From: Solen grandis
Taxonomy: Eukaryota; Mollusca; Bivalvia; Adapedonta; Solenidae
NCBI GenBank assembly: GCA_021229015.1
Contig: CM037781.1
Coordinates: 64,778,839 to 64,842,838, forward strand
Reading direction: 5' to 3'
DNA length: 64,000 bases
The translations under genes and the position numbers were made by a program. Every line of letters starts with the position of its first letter. Positions within the stretch are counted from its first letter, which is position 1. This document shows positions 19,907-30,944 of the stretch, piece after piece. The notes under the pieces are model-generated. The model was given only the letters and a program-made list of their open reading frames with translations, had not been told where the DNA came from and ran no database searches.

Positions 19907-22900
19907 GTTTGTAATCACTACTGATTGCTAAATTTGAAAAAATGACAAACTGTTACAGCGAGAGGTCGTTGGTTGGATTCTTGGCCACAATATAGCAAAG
20001 CTGTAAAGAATGGTACCAGTATACAGCTCCCTTGCTTGGCACTCATATAAGGGTAGTTCCAGGACTGGTTTGCTGGGTGTCAGGATAATGTGACTGGGTG
20101 TGGTATCATGCCACATGTCTACGGTGTGATACTACAATGTGGCAGCACTATATATGTCTCAAGTAGACATAGTTTTCAAATGACTGAAATTCTGTTGATG
20201 GGATGTTAAAAACCCAATAAACAAACATTCAGAATTCAGGGAAAAAGGAAGGATTTATCTATTTCAAATTCTTTTATTTCTGGAATGACAGTATAGAATG
20301 TCTTATAGTTTGCCCATAGTTGTGAAAGATTAACCCTTTACTTCATATCAACAAGTTTTGGTGCCTTGGCAAATAGTGGTTAACAGTGGTTAAGACTGGA
20401 TTATATGTGGCAGGGGCGTAGCTAACAGTACATCAAAATACATGTGCCACCTGACTGGTTTCAGCCCTAGATCTTTACTGTATATAAGCAACAAAATCAT
20501 TTGTTGGTATCAAATGTTACAGCCACCAAGAGCATGCATGATAACAAAATAATGTTTAAGGGAATCAAATCAGAGATCATGGTTTATTTGCTTAGTATGC
20601 AATAGAAATTTCATTTATGCATAGGTGTTTATACTACTAGTAATAATATATTCATTTTATGTTATAAACAGAAATGGTCATACAGTGCACACTGTTTATA
20701 ACGACATCCTTTATTATCTAACACTTTTTGTTGATCCCATCGTTTTCCTTAATTTTAAGTCTGTTTAAATAACCTGGCCATAATGACACCTGTCTTACCT
20801 GTTATCCGACATACAATTTTGTTCCCGTTGTGCACCATAATTACAATGCTATATCTGACAAATGGTAACTTTCAGTGTTGAAGCAATTTCAATGATGAAT
20901 CGCTTATGTTATTGTTGTTGTCTGCATGTGAATAGATTTTGAGTGATTTCTTTGAGGTGTTTTTGTATACGGATGTATTTCAGCATTGTTTTCGGAATCA
21001 TTTATGGCTTAAGGTCAGTAAAAAAAAAAAGCACAGTTTATAAGAGAATGTTGCAAAAATGAGCACACCATGAAAAAACATTCACACTTGCAAAAATTTC
21101 TTTTATTTAGGAAATACATGAACTATCAATTTTAAAGATATGGTCTATAATGACCTGCCTTATGTGACATTGTCAGTTGGTTCCAATGGATGTTGGATAA
21201 GACAGGTTTTACTGTACAAGCTATTATTGTAGAGTAATTTATTTCACATAAGTTTGTTGATACACCAGATGTGATGAGACACAAGTATGATTCCTATATA
21301 GTCCCCACTTCTGTGAAACAAACTACCTAAATCAAGCTTGTCATGTCACATTCACCAGGGATTGAATTTAAGCTGGCATACTTGCTAATTGCAAGTGGAA
21401 ATTTTTAAATGCGAGTGGAAATTTCATGTACTCACTATTTTTTGCGAGTGGATATATTCATTGTTGAGTTTCAGAACTATTATGCAAAACCTACAAATAG
21501 AAGATGGTGGATGTCTGGAGAGAGACAGAAAAGACCAACACTCTGCCATATGGGGCCCAAAAACTAAAATTACATACTCAGCTTGTTGTCACCATAGTCT
21601 TGCACTTTGTTGTTAAATTAACTGACACTTGACTCTTTACAAGTAAAGAATTTGAAACCTTAAAGTTGCGAGTTGATTTTTCATTTAGCAAGTAAAAATA
21701 TTTACTACTTGCTAAAAATAGCAAGTGCAAAATCTGTCTAAATTCAAACCCTCTTCACATTACAGGAAAATAAGGTGGAATGTGGGAGTATTAACCAAAT
21801 ATAGTAAAAGTTCTCATAAATTGCAGGAATTGTATATCATATTTTGTTTGGTTTATTCTCTTATGATATACTTGGACTTGAAGTATTCACATATACAGTC
21901 AACCCTCCTTAACCCTTTCCCTCATATAGACTCATTTTGACGCACTCAATAGGTACCACATAAAGCCTGATCTGTCTTAACCCTTTCCCTCATATAGACT
22001 CATTTTGACGCACTCAATAGGTACCACATAAAGCCTGATCTGCAGAAAACCACAGTTAAACCTTACCAAATTTAATTACAAAATCCTCATTTCCAGACCA
22101 CTGAGGAGCAGCGAACAGCATAAAACCTGATCAGCCTGCGTGTTACTCGCAGGCTGATCTGGTTTTATGTTGTTCGCATAGGTCTTTTCATGGTGTCCTC
22201 TATGAGGGAAAGGGTTAAGCGGTCATTCATGAGAACAAGAGAAAGTTCTTCATTTGTTTGTGTGTTTCAGAGAAGCGTTTTCAGAAGGAGCTCCAGTTTA
22301 GACTGGTCAGTGCAATAGAACACAACAAAGTGGATTTGCTAAAACAATTGGTGGAATGGGGTGTAAACGCAAATGCCACCATTTTGTTGACAAAGACTCC
22401 TCTTATTCACACGCTAGAGCAGCCGGAAATCAGTGTAGACATGATCAAGATTTTGTTGGATGCTGGCGCTTATAGAAATCTGGGAGAGACCAGTGTGTAT
22501 GGGACACGGCCAATTCATATTGTGGCCAAACTTGGACGTGTGGATCTTGCAGAATTGTTGTTAGGAAAATCAAGGCATAAAGAACATGATGTTAACTTGA
22601 AAGATAATGGGGAGACAACAGCACTGCAAATTGCTATTCATTTTGAACACATTGAAATGGTGCGATACTTGCTTGAGGCAGGGGCTATAGTGGACCTCAG
22701 TGACAACTCTGGAAGGTCGCCTTTGCATAGAGCATGTGAAGTTCAAAACACAGAAATTGCCGATCTTTTGCTTTCTTGTGGACATGATATTAATCATTTG
22801 GATAATTATTACTGGACTCCATTGTTTCATAGTGTCTTTTTTGGTCACATAAAAATGGTGAAATACCTTTTGCATAAGGGAGCTAAAGTACAGCTTTATG

Positions 22901-24682
22901 ACGTTAAAGGTAGATCTCTTTTAGAGTTAGCAGGAATGAACGAAGACTTCCGAGATCTCGAGGAGGGCTTTCAATTTACTTTAAAGATAGTTCGCAAAAC
23001 TAGTTTCGGATTTCACGAGCGGGAAAGATCAATTCCATCCGCTGATTTGAAGAATAGACTGTGTCTTATGGGGAACAGGCACTTGAGGATACAGTTTCTG
23101 AATAACAATTTGAAGATATTTAAAATGTTGATACATGCTGGTGCAGACCCCAATACCTTCCCTGTCAACAGCCCAGGTAAGCTTTTGAAATGACTTTAAA
23201 ACAGCAACGTAGTGTAAGCTTAGAGTTTAAAAATTGGCTAAAAGAAATTGATGATCGGAAGTAATCGGACAAGACATTTCGATCAATCATTGATTATGTA
23301 ATCGATTTGTTTATTAACAATTAAAATTTAAAAAAAAAATATCTTAATAGAAATTTTTCAAGACAAGAAGTAGCAGGCTATTTATGCAAGATTGAAAAAT
23401 ATGAGGAAAAGTATGAGGAAAAACTTACAAAAAGAATTCAGAAATAGAGTTTAGAAACGGAATAGATTTAGTGTTAATATTGTTTCTTTTTTCCTTTTAT
23501 TTCTTGGTACACATACTCTTAATTTACCAACAAGGAGAGAAATTAGAGGAATCAATTATGAAGAACACAATCGATGATCACCAACCTAGACAGTAATTGA
23601 TCAATCATCAATATAATCGATGATCTTGAATCTCTAGTAATGCTAGAGCAATGTTTAGAAAGAAATTTGTGAACAATGCTCCAGTGCTTAAGACCTTTTT
23701 GTGATTTTTTTTTTATTGATTTGATATTTCATTATCAGCCAAAAATAACATCAAATATATATATATGCCCTGAATACAATGTATAACTATTTGATATATA
23801 TCTAATATTTATTCTTATTTGTTTATTCTGATCCCTGTGTATGCTAATCTATTTGTGTGTATTTATAGATATATGTTTATTCTGATCCCTGTGTATGCTA
23901 ATCTATTTGTGTGTATTTATAAATATATGTTTATTCTGATCCCTGTGTATGCTAATCTATTTGTGTGTATTTATAAATATATGTTTATTCTGATCCCTAT
24001 GTATACTCATCTTTGTGTGTGTATCCATAAATATATGTTTATTCCAATCCCTTTGTATTCTCATATTTGTGTGTGCATTCATAAATATATGTTTTTTCCG
24101 ATCCCTTTGTATTCTCATATTTGTGTGTGCATTCATAAATATATGTTTATTCCGTTCCCTATGTATTCTCATCTTTGTGTGTGTATCCATAAATATATGT
24201 TTATTCCGATCCCTATGTATTCTCAACTTTGTTTGTGCATTCATAAATATGTTTATTCTGATCCCTTTTGATGCTGATTTTTGATGGTTTTGTCATGTGT
24301 GGTTATTATGATCCCTACATATTTATTTTGATCAATGTGTGTTTATTATTTTATATTATCCTCTTTTGTATTTATTTTGATCCATGGTGTGTGTGATATC
24401 TTGGCAGGGTTGTCCAGAGTGAAGGTCTACGCCATCTGCGCTGGAGCCAGGCTGGATCCCGACTTTGTCAAACAGCTTGCAGCCAAGAAAACCACCCCAG
24501 AGGCTCAGTTGCTATGGCTACGGCATCAGCTGTCACTTCAAAACACCCTGAAATATCAGTGTTGCCTTGTGATACGCCATTCGGTGCAGGTTACAGTGGA
24601 TTTTGACTTAATGATAGACAGGCTTCCCCTTCCACAGCAGCTGAAAGATTTCCTGGAGTTCAAGCATTCCAGATTTTGGTGA
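19813..24682 (+). CDS. Ankyrin repeat and SOCS box protein (ASB family), complete, three exons
   Basis: Exons 19813-19906, 22271-23176 and 24408-24682 join in phase 1 at both junctions, giving 424 residues. ASB proteins recruit substrates through ankyrin repeats and dock Elongin B/C and Cullin-5 through a C-terminal SOCS box, acting as ubiquitin ligase receptors. Residues 1-31 are Pro-rich (PDPPPYPPPFPSSS). Residues of about 40-330 hold seven or eight ankyrin repeats (TRPIHIVAKLGRVDLAELLL, TTALQIAIHFEHIEMVRYLL, RSPLHRACEVQNTEIADLLL, WTPLFHSVFFGHIKMVKYLL). The C-terminus has a BC-box-like TLKYQCCLVIRHSV (380-393) and the Cul5-box LPLP (406-409) followed by QQLKDFLEF. Which ASB orthologue this is cannot be decided by eye. 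The intron between exons 1 and 2 holds SINE and family A copies; the second intron holds a 54-bp minisatellite. Confidence 0.88.
19945..20225 (+). repeat. SINE S1 (plus orientation, head degraded)
   Basis: AGTTCCAGGACTGGTTTGC, GTGTGGTATCATGCCACATG, TGTGGCAGCACTATATATG and CTCAAGTAGACATAG, with a 3' end AAAAACCCAATAAACAAAC. Confidence 0.7.
20682..21220. mobile_element. Tigger/pogo-like MITE candidate (~540 bp)
   Basis: The left end TACAGTGCACACTGTTTATA (followed by ACGACATCC) is matched in inverted form at the right end by GGATGTTGGATAAGACAGG followed by TTTTACTGTA. TA lies at both outer edges. Non-coding. Similar end-like phrases occur near 41650 and 51620-51775. Confidence 0.45.
21357..21751. 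mobile_element. ~395-bp inverted-repeat element
   Basis: AGGGATTGAATTTAAGCTGG at the left mirrors TCTAAATTCAAACCCT at the right. Just inside each end sits TACTTGCTAATTGCAAGTGG-like sequence. Four GCGAGTGG/GCAAGTGG motifs are internal. Confidence 0.6.
21909..22218 (-). mobile_element. Family A element, copy 6, with a duplicated 68-bp head
   Basis: A full inverted copy (21977-22218) is preceded by a second copy of its first ~68 bp (21909-21976), starting TTAACCCTTTCCCTCATAT and ending at GCCTGATCTG. It lies at the 3' end of intron 1 of the ASB-like gene, just 52 bp before exon 2. Confidence 0.85.
22271..23176 (+). CDS. ASB-like gene exon 2 (ankyrin repeats)
   Basis: 906 nt, acceptor TGTGTTTCAG, donor GTAAGC, phase 1 at both ends. 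It encodes essentially the whole ankyrin array as one exon. Confidence 0.93.
23819..24262 (+). repeat. 54-bp minisatellite, about eight copies
   Basis: The unit starts ATGTTTATTCTGATCCCTGT and ends TTTATAAATAT. Copies drift in a gradient (TATGCTAATCTATTTG, then TATTCTCATATTTG). The period is a multiple of three, so both strands stay open by chance as an 18-residue repeat. It lies in intron 2 of the ASB-like gene. Confidence 0.92.
24408..24682 (+). CDS. ASB-like gene exon 3 (SOCS box, stop)
   Basis: Acceptor TCTTGGCAG, 275 nt, TGA stop at 24680-24682. It contains RVKVYAICAGARLDP and the SOCS box ending LPLPQQLKDFLEF. Confidence 0.93.
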
Positions 24683-25037
24683 CATTGTTACCGTCTGCAG
24701 CTGGAATTATCAAAATAACAGATGTATTTGTCGGCATATCAGTATTTGTCTAATGTAACTAATATGCAGTATATATGTATAATATATGCATCTCAGTTTC
24801 ATAGTGTTGTTGTGAATACATGTATTTCCTTGAGTATCAGTGCAAAATCTGTTTTTGTGTGTTAAAAAGTTAAACATCAAAGCAGAGTACCAGAATTAGC
24901 GGTCAAGGCTCTTGAAGTTGCATTTGGCAAATCATATTGAACTGATTCGCCCCATTGAACTTCAAGTCTGTGTTTCAGCTGGTTGTTTGTTTCTTCCCAA
25001 TAATCATTTTAGCTAGCCAAAAAAAACCCAGGTTTTG
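24683..25037 (+). other. Probable 3' UTR of the ASB-like gene
   Basis: AT-rich sequence following the stop. No unambiguous AATAAA is visible before the family A fragment, so the 3' end of the transcript cannot be placed. Confidence 0.35.
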
Positions 25038-25176
25038 TTCGCTGCTCCTCAGTGGTCTTGTAATGAGGATTTTACAATTAAATTTGGTAAGGTTTGAGTT
25101 TGGCTTTCTGCAGATCAGGCTTTATGTGGTACCTATTGAGTGCGTCAAAATGAGTCTATATGAGGGAAAGGGTTAA
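25038..25176 (+). mobile_element. Family A element, copy 7 (right part only)
   Basis: It starts inside the internal hairpin at GTTCGCTGCTCCTCAGTGG and runs to GAGGGAAAGGGTTAA. The left half is missing, as expected if it was deleted at the hairpin. Confidence 0.8.
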
Positions 25177-25214
25177 ACTTATTTATCTTTATGATGACAG
25201 GGAAACAATTTCTT

Positions 25215-25385
25215 ACAACTTATACTTATCCCTCTTGACTTTTCTTGGGTTGGACCAGTGCTATTCTTTGCACCTGGGAAGGCTATAAAAATCGTTGCCC
25301 CCCCCCCCCACCCCCCAATGGGGGTTCAAACCCACAACCTTTGGTTACGCAGTTGGATACATTACCATAGGACCACAGCACCTGT
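25215..25385 (-). repeat. SINE S3 (minus orientation)
   Basis: On the minus strand: GGTGCTGTGGTCCTATGGTA, GGTTGTGGGTTTGAACCCCC, then a C/G homopolymer-rich stretch and the S3 body GCACTGGTCCAACCCAAG. Confidence 0.6.
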
Positions 25386-26073
25386 TAATTAATTAAATAA
25401 ATTAAACAATTAATTGAAAATAACTTGTATTTGTCTTCCTAAATATTACTTTTTTATCATATGACATCATGCTTAAACAGCTGTTTCCAGTTTCATATAA
25501 CCATTACATATTTTCTTATATTTAACAAGTTACATATAACTTTTAGACCAAATTACATTGCTCTGCTTCATGCACGTGTATTCTACATATATGTATAGTG
25601 TGTTGAACTCGAACAGCTGTATTAAATGTGTTAGATTCAGCTAACTTTGATCGAAAAGATGCATTATTCATATGATGTTGAAAATGTATGAGAAATTCAC
25701 TTATTATTTGTAACTATTTTCTTGGTGGTAGATTACAATAGAAATTCCTTCACAGGCATTCAGTCATGTTTTTGTTTTTTTGTTATTATAATCACAATTT
25801 CCTGTCAGTATAGGTCAGATGATAAAAAGAATGTGATATGAATTGTCATTTCATATCAAATCTTACTAAAGAAGTTCGTGAAAATGTTATTAAGCGAGCC
25901 TCTGGCGAGATCCTATATATATGTATTTTATATTATGTGTAAGCTTTAAGGTTATATCAGTTCAATTTGTAACAATTATTTTGTAACAAGAGAGGAACAG
26001 TAAAGGAAACTGCTGTAACCATTGACATCCTCAGTTGAGATCTACAGACCCTTGAGTGTTTCAGCCCTATAAT
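25386..26073. other. Intergenic, nothing recognised
   Basis: AT-rich with no supported feature. Confidence 0.35.
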
Positions 26074-26181
26074 CTAAATACACTCTCAGAAGGTGGGCAT
26101 CTAAATACACTCTCAGAAGGTGGGCATCTAAATACACTCTCAGAAGGTGGGCATCTAAATACACCCTCAGAAGGTGGGCCT
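26074..26181 (+). repeat. 27-bp tandem repeat, four units
   Basis: Four abutting copies of a 27-bp unit beginning CTAAATACACTCTCAGAAGG. The first three are identical; the fourth differs at two positions (ACACCCTC and a final C). Confidence 0.97.
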
Positions 26182-26566
26182 GTAGTGTAGATCAGTCCTC
26201 AATGTGTCCGTAGCTGGTTTCCAGCTCCTCTCCTCTCTCCTTTGCCAGAGCCATTGTTTTGCTTTTTCATTTATGATACCCTTTAGCAAAGATTTAATTT
26301 GATTTGGCTTAGTTGTTCCCTTTCCATGATTTGTATTAAAAAAAAATTCAGTCCTCAAAACTAAGATATTTAAAATCCAAAAATTTAATTTTTGGAAAAT
26401 CAAATTAACCTTGTATCTTTAAATATTCTTTTACGGTTTTATGATGATGATCAATGAACTTTAAATGGTTAATGAAACAATATCTGAGCTACAATATTGT
26501 ATAAGTAAACAGTGTTAATCTAACAATCCTGAAGAGAATTTTACTTGTACATGTATCAGACGTATT

Positions 26567-26807
26567 TTATCCCTATACTTCATATAGACTCATTTTGACC
26601 CATTGGCAAACAGCAGACCCTGATCAGACAGATCCTATAGGAGCAGTCTGATCAGGGTCTCCCTGTTTGCTTAAATATTGCAGCTCAGATTCTACACAGT
26701 CGCAGAGCTAAGAAAAATCCACTGTTTCATATACCATTTAAAGTTCAGAAATTAATATTCATGAAGTCTGAAATTTGTACATGAATATTCATGATGTAAA
26801 GGGTTAA
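26567..26807 (+). mobile_element. Family B element, uninterrupted copy
   Basis: TTATCCCTATACTTCATATAG at the left, GATGTAAAGGGTTAA at the right. An internal palindrome CAGACCCTGATCAGACAG/CTGATCAGGGTC lies at the left. This copy serves as the empty-site reference for the insertion at 9590-10040. Confidence 0.7.
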
Positions 26808-27009
26808 ATTAGACCACTGCAAAGTATTATGAACCTCTTAACTTATGAATAGTCATGTAAAATTTATGACTTCATAAAATGATACATAAAACAAAGGATT
26901 TTCTTTGTCTCGCAAACTGGAGAATTTGAGCTTTAATATCATATGTGCAAATAGAAGAGACCCCTTCAGGAGCTTAATGTTCTGGGTCTATTTTAGCTAA
27001 GGAAGAAAA

Positions 27010-27200
27010 TCTAGGTTTGATCCCTTGCATGGCACTCAGTATATAATTGTAGTTCCAGGACTGGTTGGCCCGGTGTCAGGATAATGTGACTGGGTGTTAA
27101 TCATGCCACATGTTTACTGCGTGATACTGCAGTGTGGCAGCACTATATCTGTCTCAAGTAGACATAGTCTTCAGATGGGACATTAAACCAAACAAAGAAT
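27010..27200 (+). repeat. SINE S1 (plus orientation, partial)
   Basis: AGTTCCAGGACTGGTTGGCC, GTCAGGATAATGTGACTGGG, TGCAGTGTGGCAGCACTATA and a 3' end GGGACATTAAACCAAACAAA. Confidence 0.7.
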
Positions 27201-27212
27201 CTCATTGATTTT

Positions 27213-28045
27213 TAGCTCACCTGAGCATAGCTCAGGGTGAGCTTTTGGGATACTTGATTGTCCGTCAGCCGTCGTCCGTCGTCCGTCAACAATTTGATGT
27301 TTACACACTAGAGGCCACAATTTTGATCCAATCTTCCTCAAACTTGGTCAGAATGTTTGTCTTGACGATATCTTGAACCCTTTCGAAAATGGGTCAGGTT
27401 GGATCAAAAAGTAGGTCAGTAGGTCAAATCTTAGAAAAATCTTGTTTACACACTAGAGGCCACAATTTTGATCCAATCTTCCTCAAACTTGGTCAGAATG
27501 TTTGTCTTGATGATATCTTGAACCCTTTCGAAAATGGGTCAGGTTGGATCAAAAAGTAGGTCAGTAGGTCAAATCTTAGAAAAATCTTGTTTACACACTA
27601 GAGGCTACAATTTTAATCCAATCTTCCTCAAACTTGGTCAGATTGTTTGTCTGATGATATCTAACCTTTGAAAATGGGGGGCGGAGAAATAGGGGAAAAA
27701 AAATCTTGTTTAACGGCATTTTGATGCAATCTTCCTCAAACTTGATTGTTTGTCATGATGATATCTCAAACCAGTTTGAAAATGGGTGGGGCTGGATAGA
27801 AATGTAGGTCAGTAGGTCAAATCTTAGAAAAATCTTGTTTATACTCTGAGGGCAACATTTTTGGTCCAATCATCCTCAAACTTTGGCAGAATGTTTGTCA
27901 TGATGATATCTTTTGTGGATGGGGTCAGAAAATTCCTGAACATTGTTTCACCTCATCATCTTAATTCTAAAGCAATCTGTTTTGTACAGGCAATGAATGA
28001 TACTTTTCTCAGGTGAGCGATCTAGGGCCATCTTGGCCCTCTTGT
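27213..28045 (+). mobile_element. E1 element, copy 1
   Basis: Starts TTAGCTCACCTGAGCATAGC, with a hairpin against CTCAGGGTGAGCTTTTGG. It then has CCGTCGTCCGTCGTCCGTCA and about four modules of about 150 bp (CACTAGAGGCCACAATTTTG, ATCCAATCTTCCTCAAACTT, AGTAGGTCAAATCTTAGAAA). It ends CTCAGGTGAGCGATC, GGGCCATCTTGGCCC and CTCTTGT. Confidence 0.85.
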
Positions 28046-28445
28046 CTTAATATCTTGCCAATATTTGCAAATTGAGATTTATAATCTATAGAGTAACTAA
28101 GTGTAGTCTAATTGCAAGAAAAGGAAAATAGCAGGAGCCATATAAATGTGTAGAAATAAAAATGATGTCAATAATATGTTTTTTTTAAATAGCCATTAAC
28201 CATTACCATTATGATTTATTTGAGTAATATGATGGATGATAAAGGGGGAGCAACTGGGTATGCTCGAGTTATTGTTCTTAGAATTATGTTAGAATTTTTA
28301 AATCTGTTTGTAGCATGTCACTGTAATTTTGTGAAGATATATCTAGCCAATTAATTACACTAGGAGTGACAGTGTATCATACTGACAGCAAAAACTATAC
28401 TGCAGGGTTTTCCTTAAGAGGCGGCTGGTGGCAGATTTGACTGCC
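28046..28445. other. Intergenic, nothing recognised
   Basis: AT-rich with no supported feature. Confidence 0.35.
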
Positions 28446-28683
28446 TTAACCCTTTCCCTCATAGAGGAAACCATGAAAAGACCTATGCGAACAACATAAA
28501 ACCAGATCAGCCTCAGGCTCACAGGCTGATCAGGTTTTATGTTGTTCACTGCTCCTCAGTGGTCTGGAAATGAGGACTTTATAATTAAATTTGGTATGGT
28601 TTAACTGTGGTTTACTGCAGATCAGGCTTTATGTGGTACCTATTGAGTGCGTCAAAATGAGTCTATATGAGGGAAAGGGTTAA
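28446..28683 (+). mobile_element. Family A element, copy 8
   Basis: TTAACCCTTTCCCTCATAG to ATGAGGGAAAGGGTTAA. The central hairpin is shortened (CAGCCTCAGGCTCACAGGCT). Confidence 0.85.
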
Positions 28684-29661
28684 ATCCATTCCTGCCAAAT
28701 TGTAAAAAAGGGAATAATTCATCAAAGAAAGAGAGCAATAGAAATCGTAGGACCCTAAGACTCTCCTGCCTCCTACAATTTAAAATTAGCCTTCTACTCT
28801 GATTCTTGAGAAAAACCCTTCTCTGTGACAAAGATGCTCCGTCCATTGTTTGTACATGCTTATAGCTTTATTTGTTTTGTATCTTTTTTTATACATTTGC
28901 ACATTTAGTGGTATGGCCATTGATTTTACCATGCTTATATATGTTTTGTATTTTTGAGCTAGGGATGTTGCAATGAAATTGTTTGTATTTTACATTGTAA
29001 AAAAAATAGTGAAAACTCAATTATATTATCAACAGCCTTCCTTCATGAAATGTTCTACTTTTAAAAAGTAATGTAATTTGTTATGCCATGTGATTGACAT
29101 AGTTTTAAGGTAATCCATCCATCATTAAATTATAATCATGGTCTTTTAAAGGCTCAAAAAAAATTCATTGCTGATGCAAGCATCCATTGACCTTGAATTA
29201 TAGACAATTTTGCTCTAAGTCTGTGATGGCTTGCAATTACTATAAAATTCCCACAATTACTTGATGGACCATGATCACAATAAAATGATGGATTGTTCAC
29301 CTTAAAAATCTTACTCCACAAAGCAAAGGGATGATGCTTTTAAACACTGGGAATCATTTCACTTTATTTGCTGTAATTTTTCTTGGCATTCATATACTTT
29401 GCATATGTGGTTGTGAGGAGGAGGGTTCAAAATAAATATTAGTAGGTAGCTTAGTATGGCCAATAGCCGTCTGACCCAACGATTGGTAGCAAAAACTTGA
29501 TACTTGAAAATAAATTGGCCCAATTTAATACCAACAAAATATTTCTGTTTAAAGTCTTACATCACCTGCATTGATGCTGCAACCTAGATACAATCTAGAC
29601 ATCCTATTGTGAACTAACAATTAGGGGTTGTGACCCTAAACCTTATACAAACAGGTTGTAG
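28684..29661. other. Intergenic, nothing recognised
   Basis: AT-rich with no convincing coding sequence. A loose inverted pair around TTAAGGTAATCCATCCATCA (about 29105) and ATGATGGATTGTTCACCTTAA (about 29285) may bound an old ~200-bp MITE. Confidence 0.35.
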
Positions 29662-29856
29662 TTAACCCTTTGCCTCATGAATATTCATTTACAAATTTAT
29701 GACTCAAACATTGACTGAACTACGAGTATGAAACAATGGAATTTTCTTTGTGCAGACTTTTTAGAATCTGAGCTGAACATTTTATGAGCAAACAGATCTT
29801 GGTCGGCTCTGTTTGCAGAAATGTCTTAAATGTGTCTGTATGAGGTCCAAGGTTAA
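29662..29856 (-). mobile_element. Family B element (inverted)
   Basis: TTAACCCTTTGCCTCATGAA at the left and GTATGAGGTCCAAGGTTAA at the right. The internal phrases TTTAGAATCTGAGC and GGTCGGCTCTGTTTGC match the other copies. TTAA at both ends. Confidence 0.7.
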
Positions 29857-29883
29857 CGGGGGACAGTGCCAAATGATTAATTA

Positions 29884-30097
29884 CATACTGTGAAATCATT
29901 AAATTTTGTGGGACTTTAATTTTAGTATATTTTGTGGAGGAGTTTATCCAGGAATATTTATCCCCATGAAAACTGTTATATATATACACTACAGTACATG
30001 TTTTCTAGAACGTAAAACCACAAATATATAAACCCATGAAATTCCCTTCGGTATATAATCAACAAAATTTAATGTCAATGAAAATAATGATTTTACA
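29884..30097 (-). mobile_element. MITE family C, copy 2 (inverted)
   Basis: Left CATACTGTGAAATCATTAAA, right AATGAAAATAATGATTTTAC. Internal CATGTTTTCTAGAACGTAA is the reverse complement of the family phrase. Confidence 0.6.
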
Positions 30098-30770
30098 TAA
30101 CAATAGAGAGTAGATGATTATAGATGTAAATATTATGTATGCTTTTAACTTGCTAATGCTAGATCAAAGACCTAATAACCTTCCAGAGTTATGCAACTTT
30201 ATATATAGGTAAAGAGCAAGGAAAGAAAGCTAATGTAAAGTTACGTGTATGATCATGTGACCATAAGATAATGTGAGATGTGTAAAATATATCAATATTG
30301 AATATACCGAGTCTTCTCTTCAGTTTGTTGCCAAGTAAACCAAATATATATCTCTCTCATAAGATGCAGATCTCTTTTAATAGTGATACTGTAAAGCGTC
30401 TGCCTGTTAGGCATCTGCACAATATTAAAAGTCTCGGTGAAATCTCGTTCAAATCCTGTTCACCTCTTTTTGTTTGTAACGAGAAAAAACATTATTTCAG
30501 ACAGTTTCATATCTCTGTTGAATAGGTCTTTTGGCTTGATGTACCAGTAATGTAAATTTGCTATGTACTTTCAAAACAATATTTGTTACCTGCCAAAAAA
30601 GTTCATTTTGAATGTATTCATTCATGTACATTATATGATCATATGTATACATGTTATACTGACAATTTCATGTCATTTTAATTTTTATATTTAATTTACA
30701 GTTAAAACTTATATTTTAAGTTGTAAGTTATTTAAGTAATGTTTGACTTGACTATTTGAGTTTACTGTCG
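30098..30770. other. Intergenic, nothing recognised
   Basis: AT-rich. A 75-codon open frame at 30298-30525 has no recognisable features. Confidence 0.35.
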
Positions 30771-30944
30771 CTTCGACAGTATTTCAGTCATATAGGGACG
30801 TCCAGCTAATTACAGGTGGAGGAAGACCCCGAATGCACGGAGGCATCCGGACTGAACCACCGACCTACCGCAAGCCAGCTGGAAGGCTTCCTCGCATGAA
30901 AATCTGAATGACCCTGCCAGGATTCGAACCCACGCGGTGAGGAA
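30771..30944 (-). repeat. tRNA-derived SINE S2 (minus orientation)
   Basis: On the minus strand CCGCGTGGGTTCGAATCCTG (B box) is followed by AGCCTTCCAGCTGGCTTGCG, TCTTCCTCCACCTGTAATTA and GCTGGACGTCCCTATATGAC. This is nearly collinear with 35203-35460. Confidence 0.8.

Noticed and set aside
20326..20425. Family B fragment (TTAACCCTTTACTTCATATC...)
   Set aside because: Only the first ~40 bp resemble family B. It is too short and diverged to call as an element.
23819..24271. 150-codon repeat protein (18-residue units)
   Set aside because: It is the translation of a 54-bp minisatellite. Both strands are open because the period is divisible by three, and it lies inside an intron.
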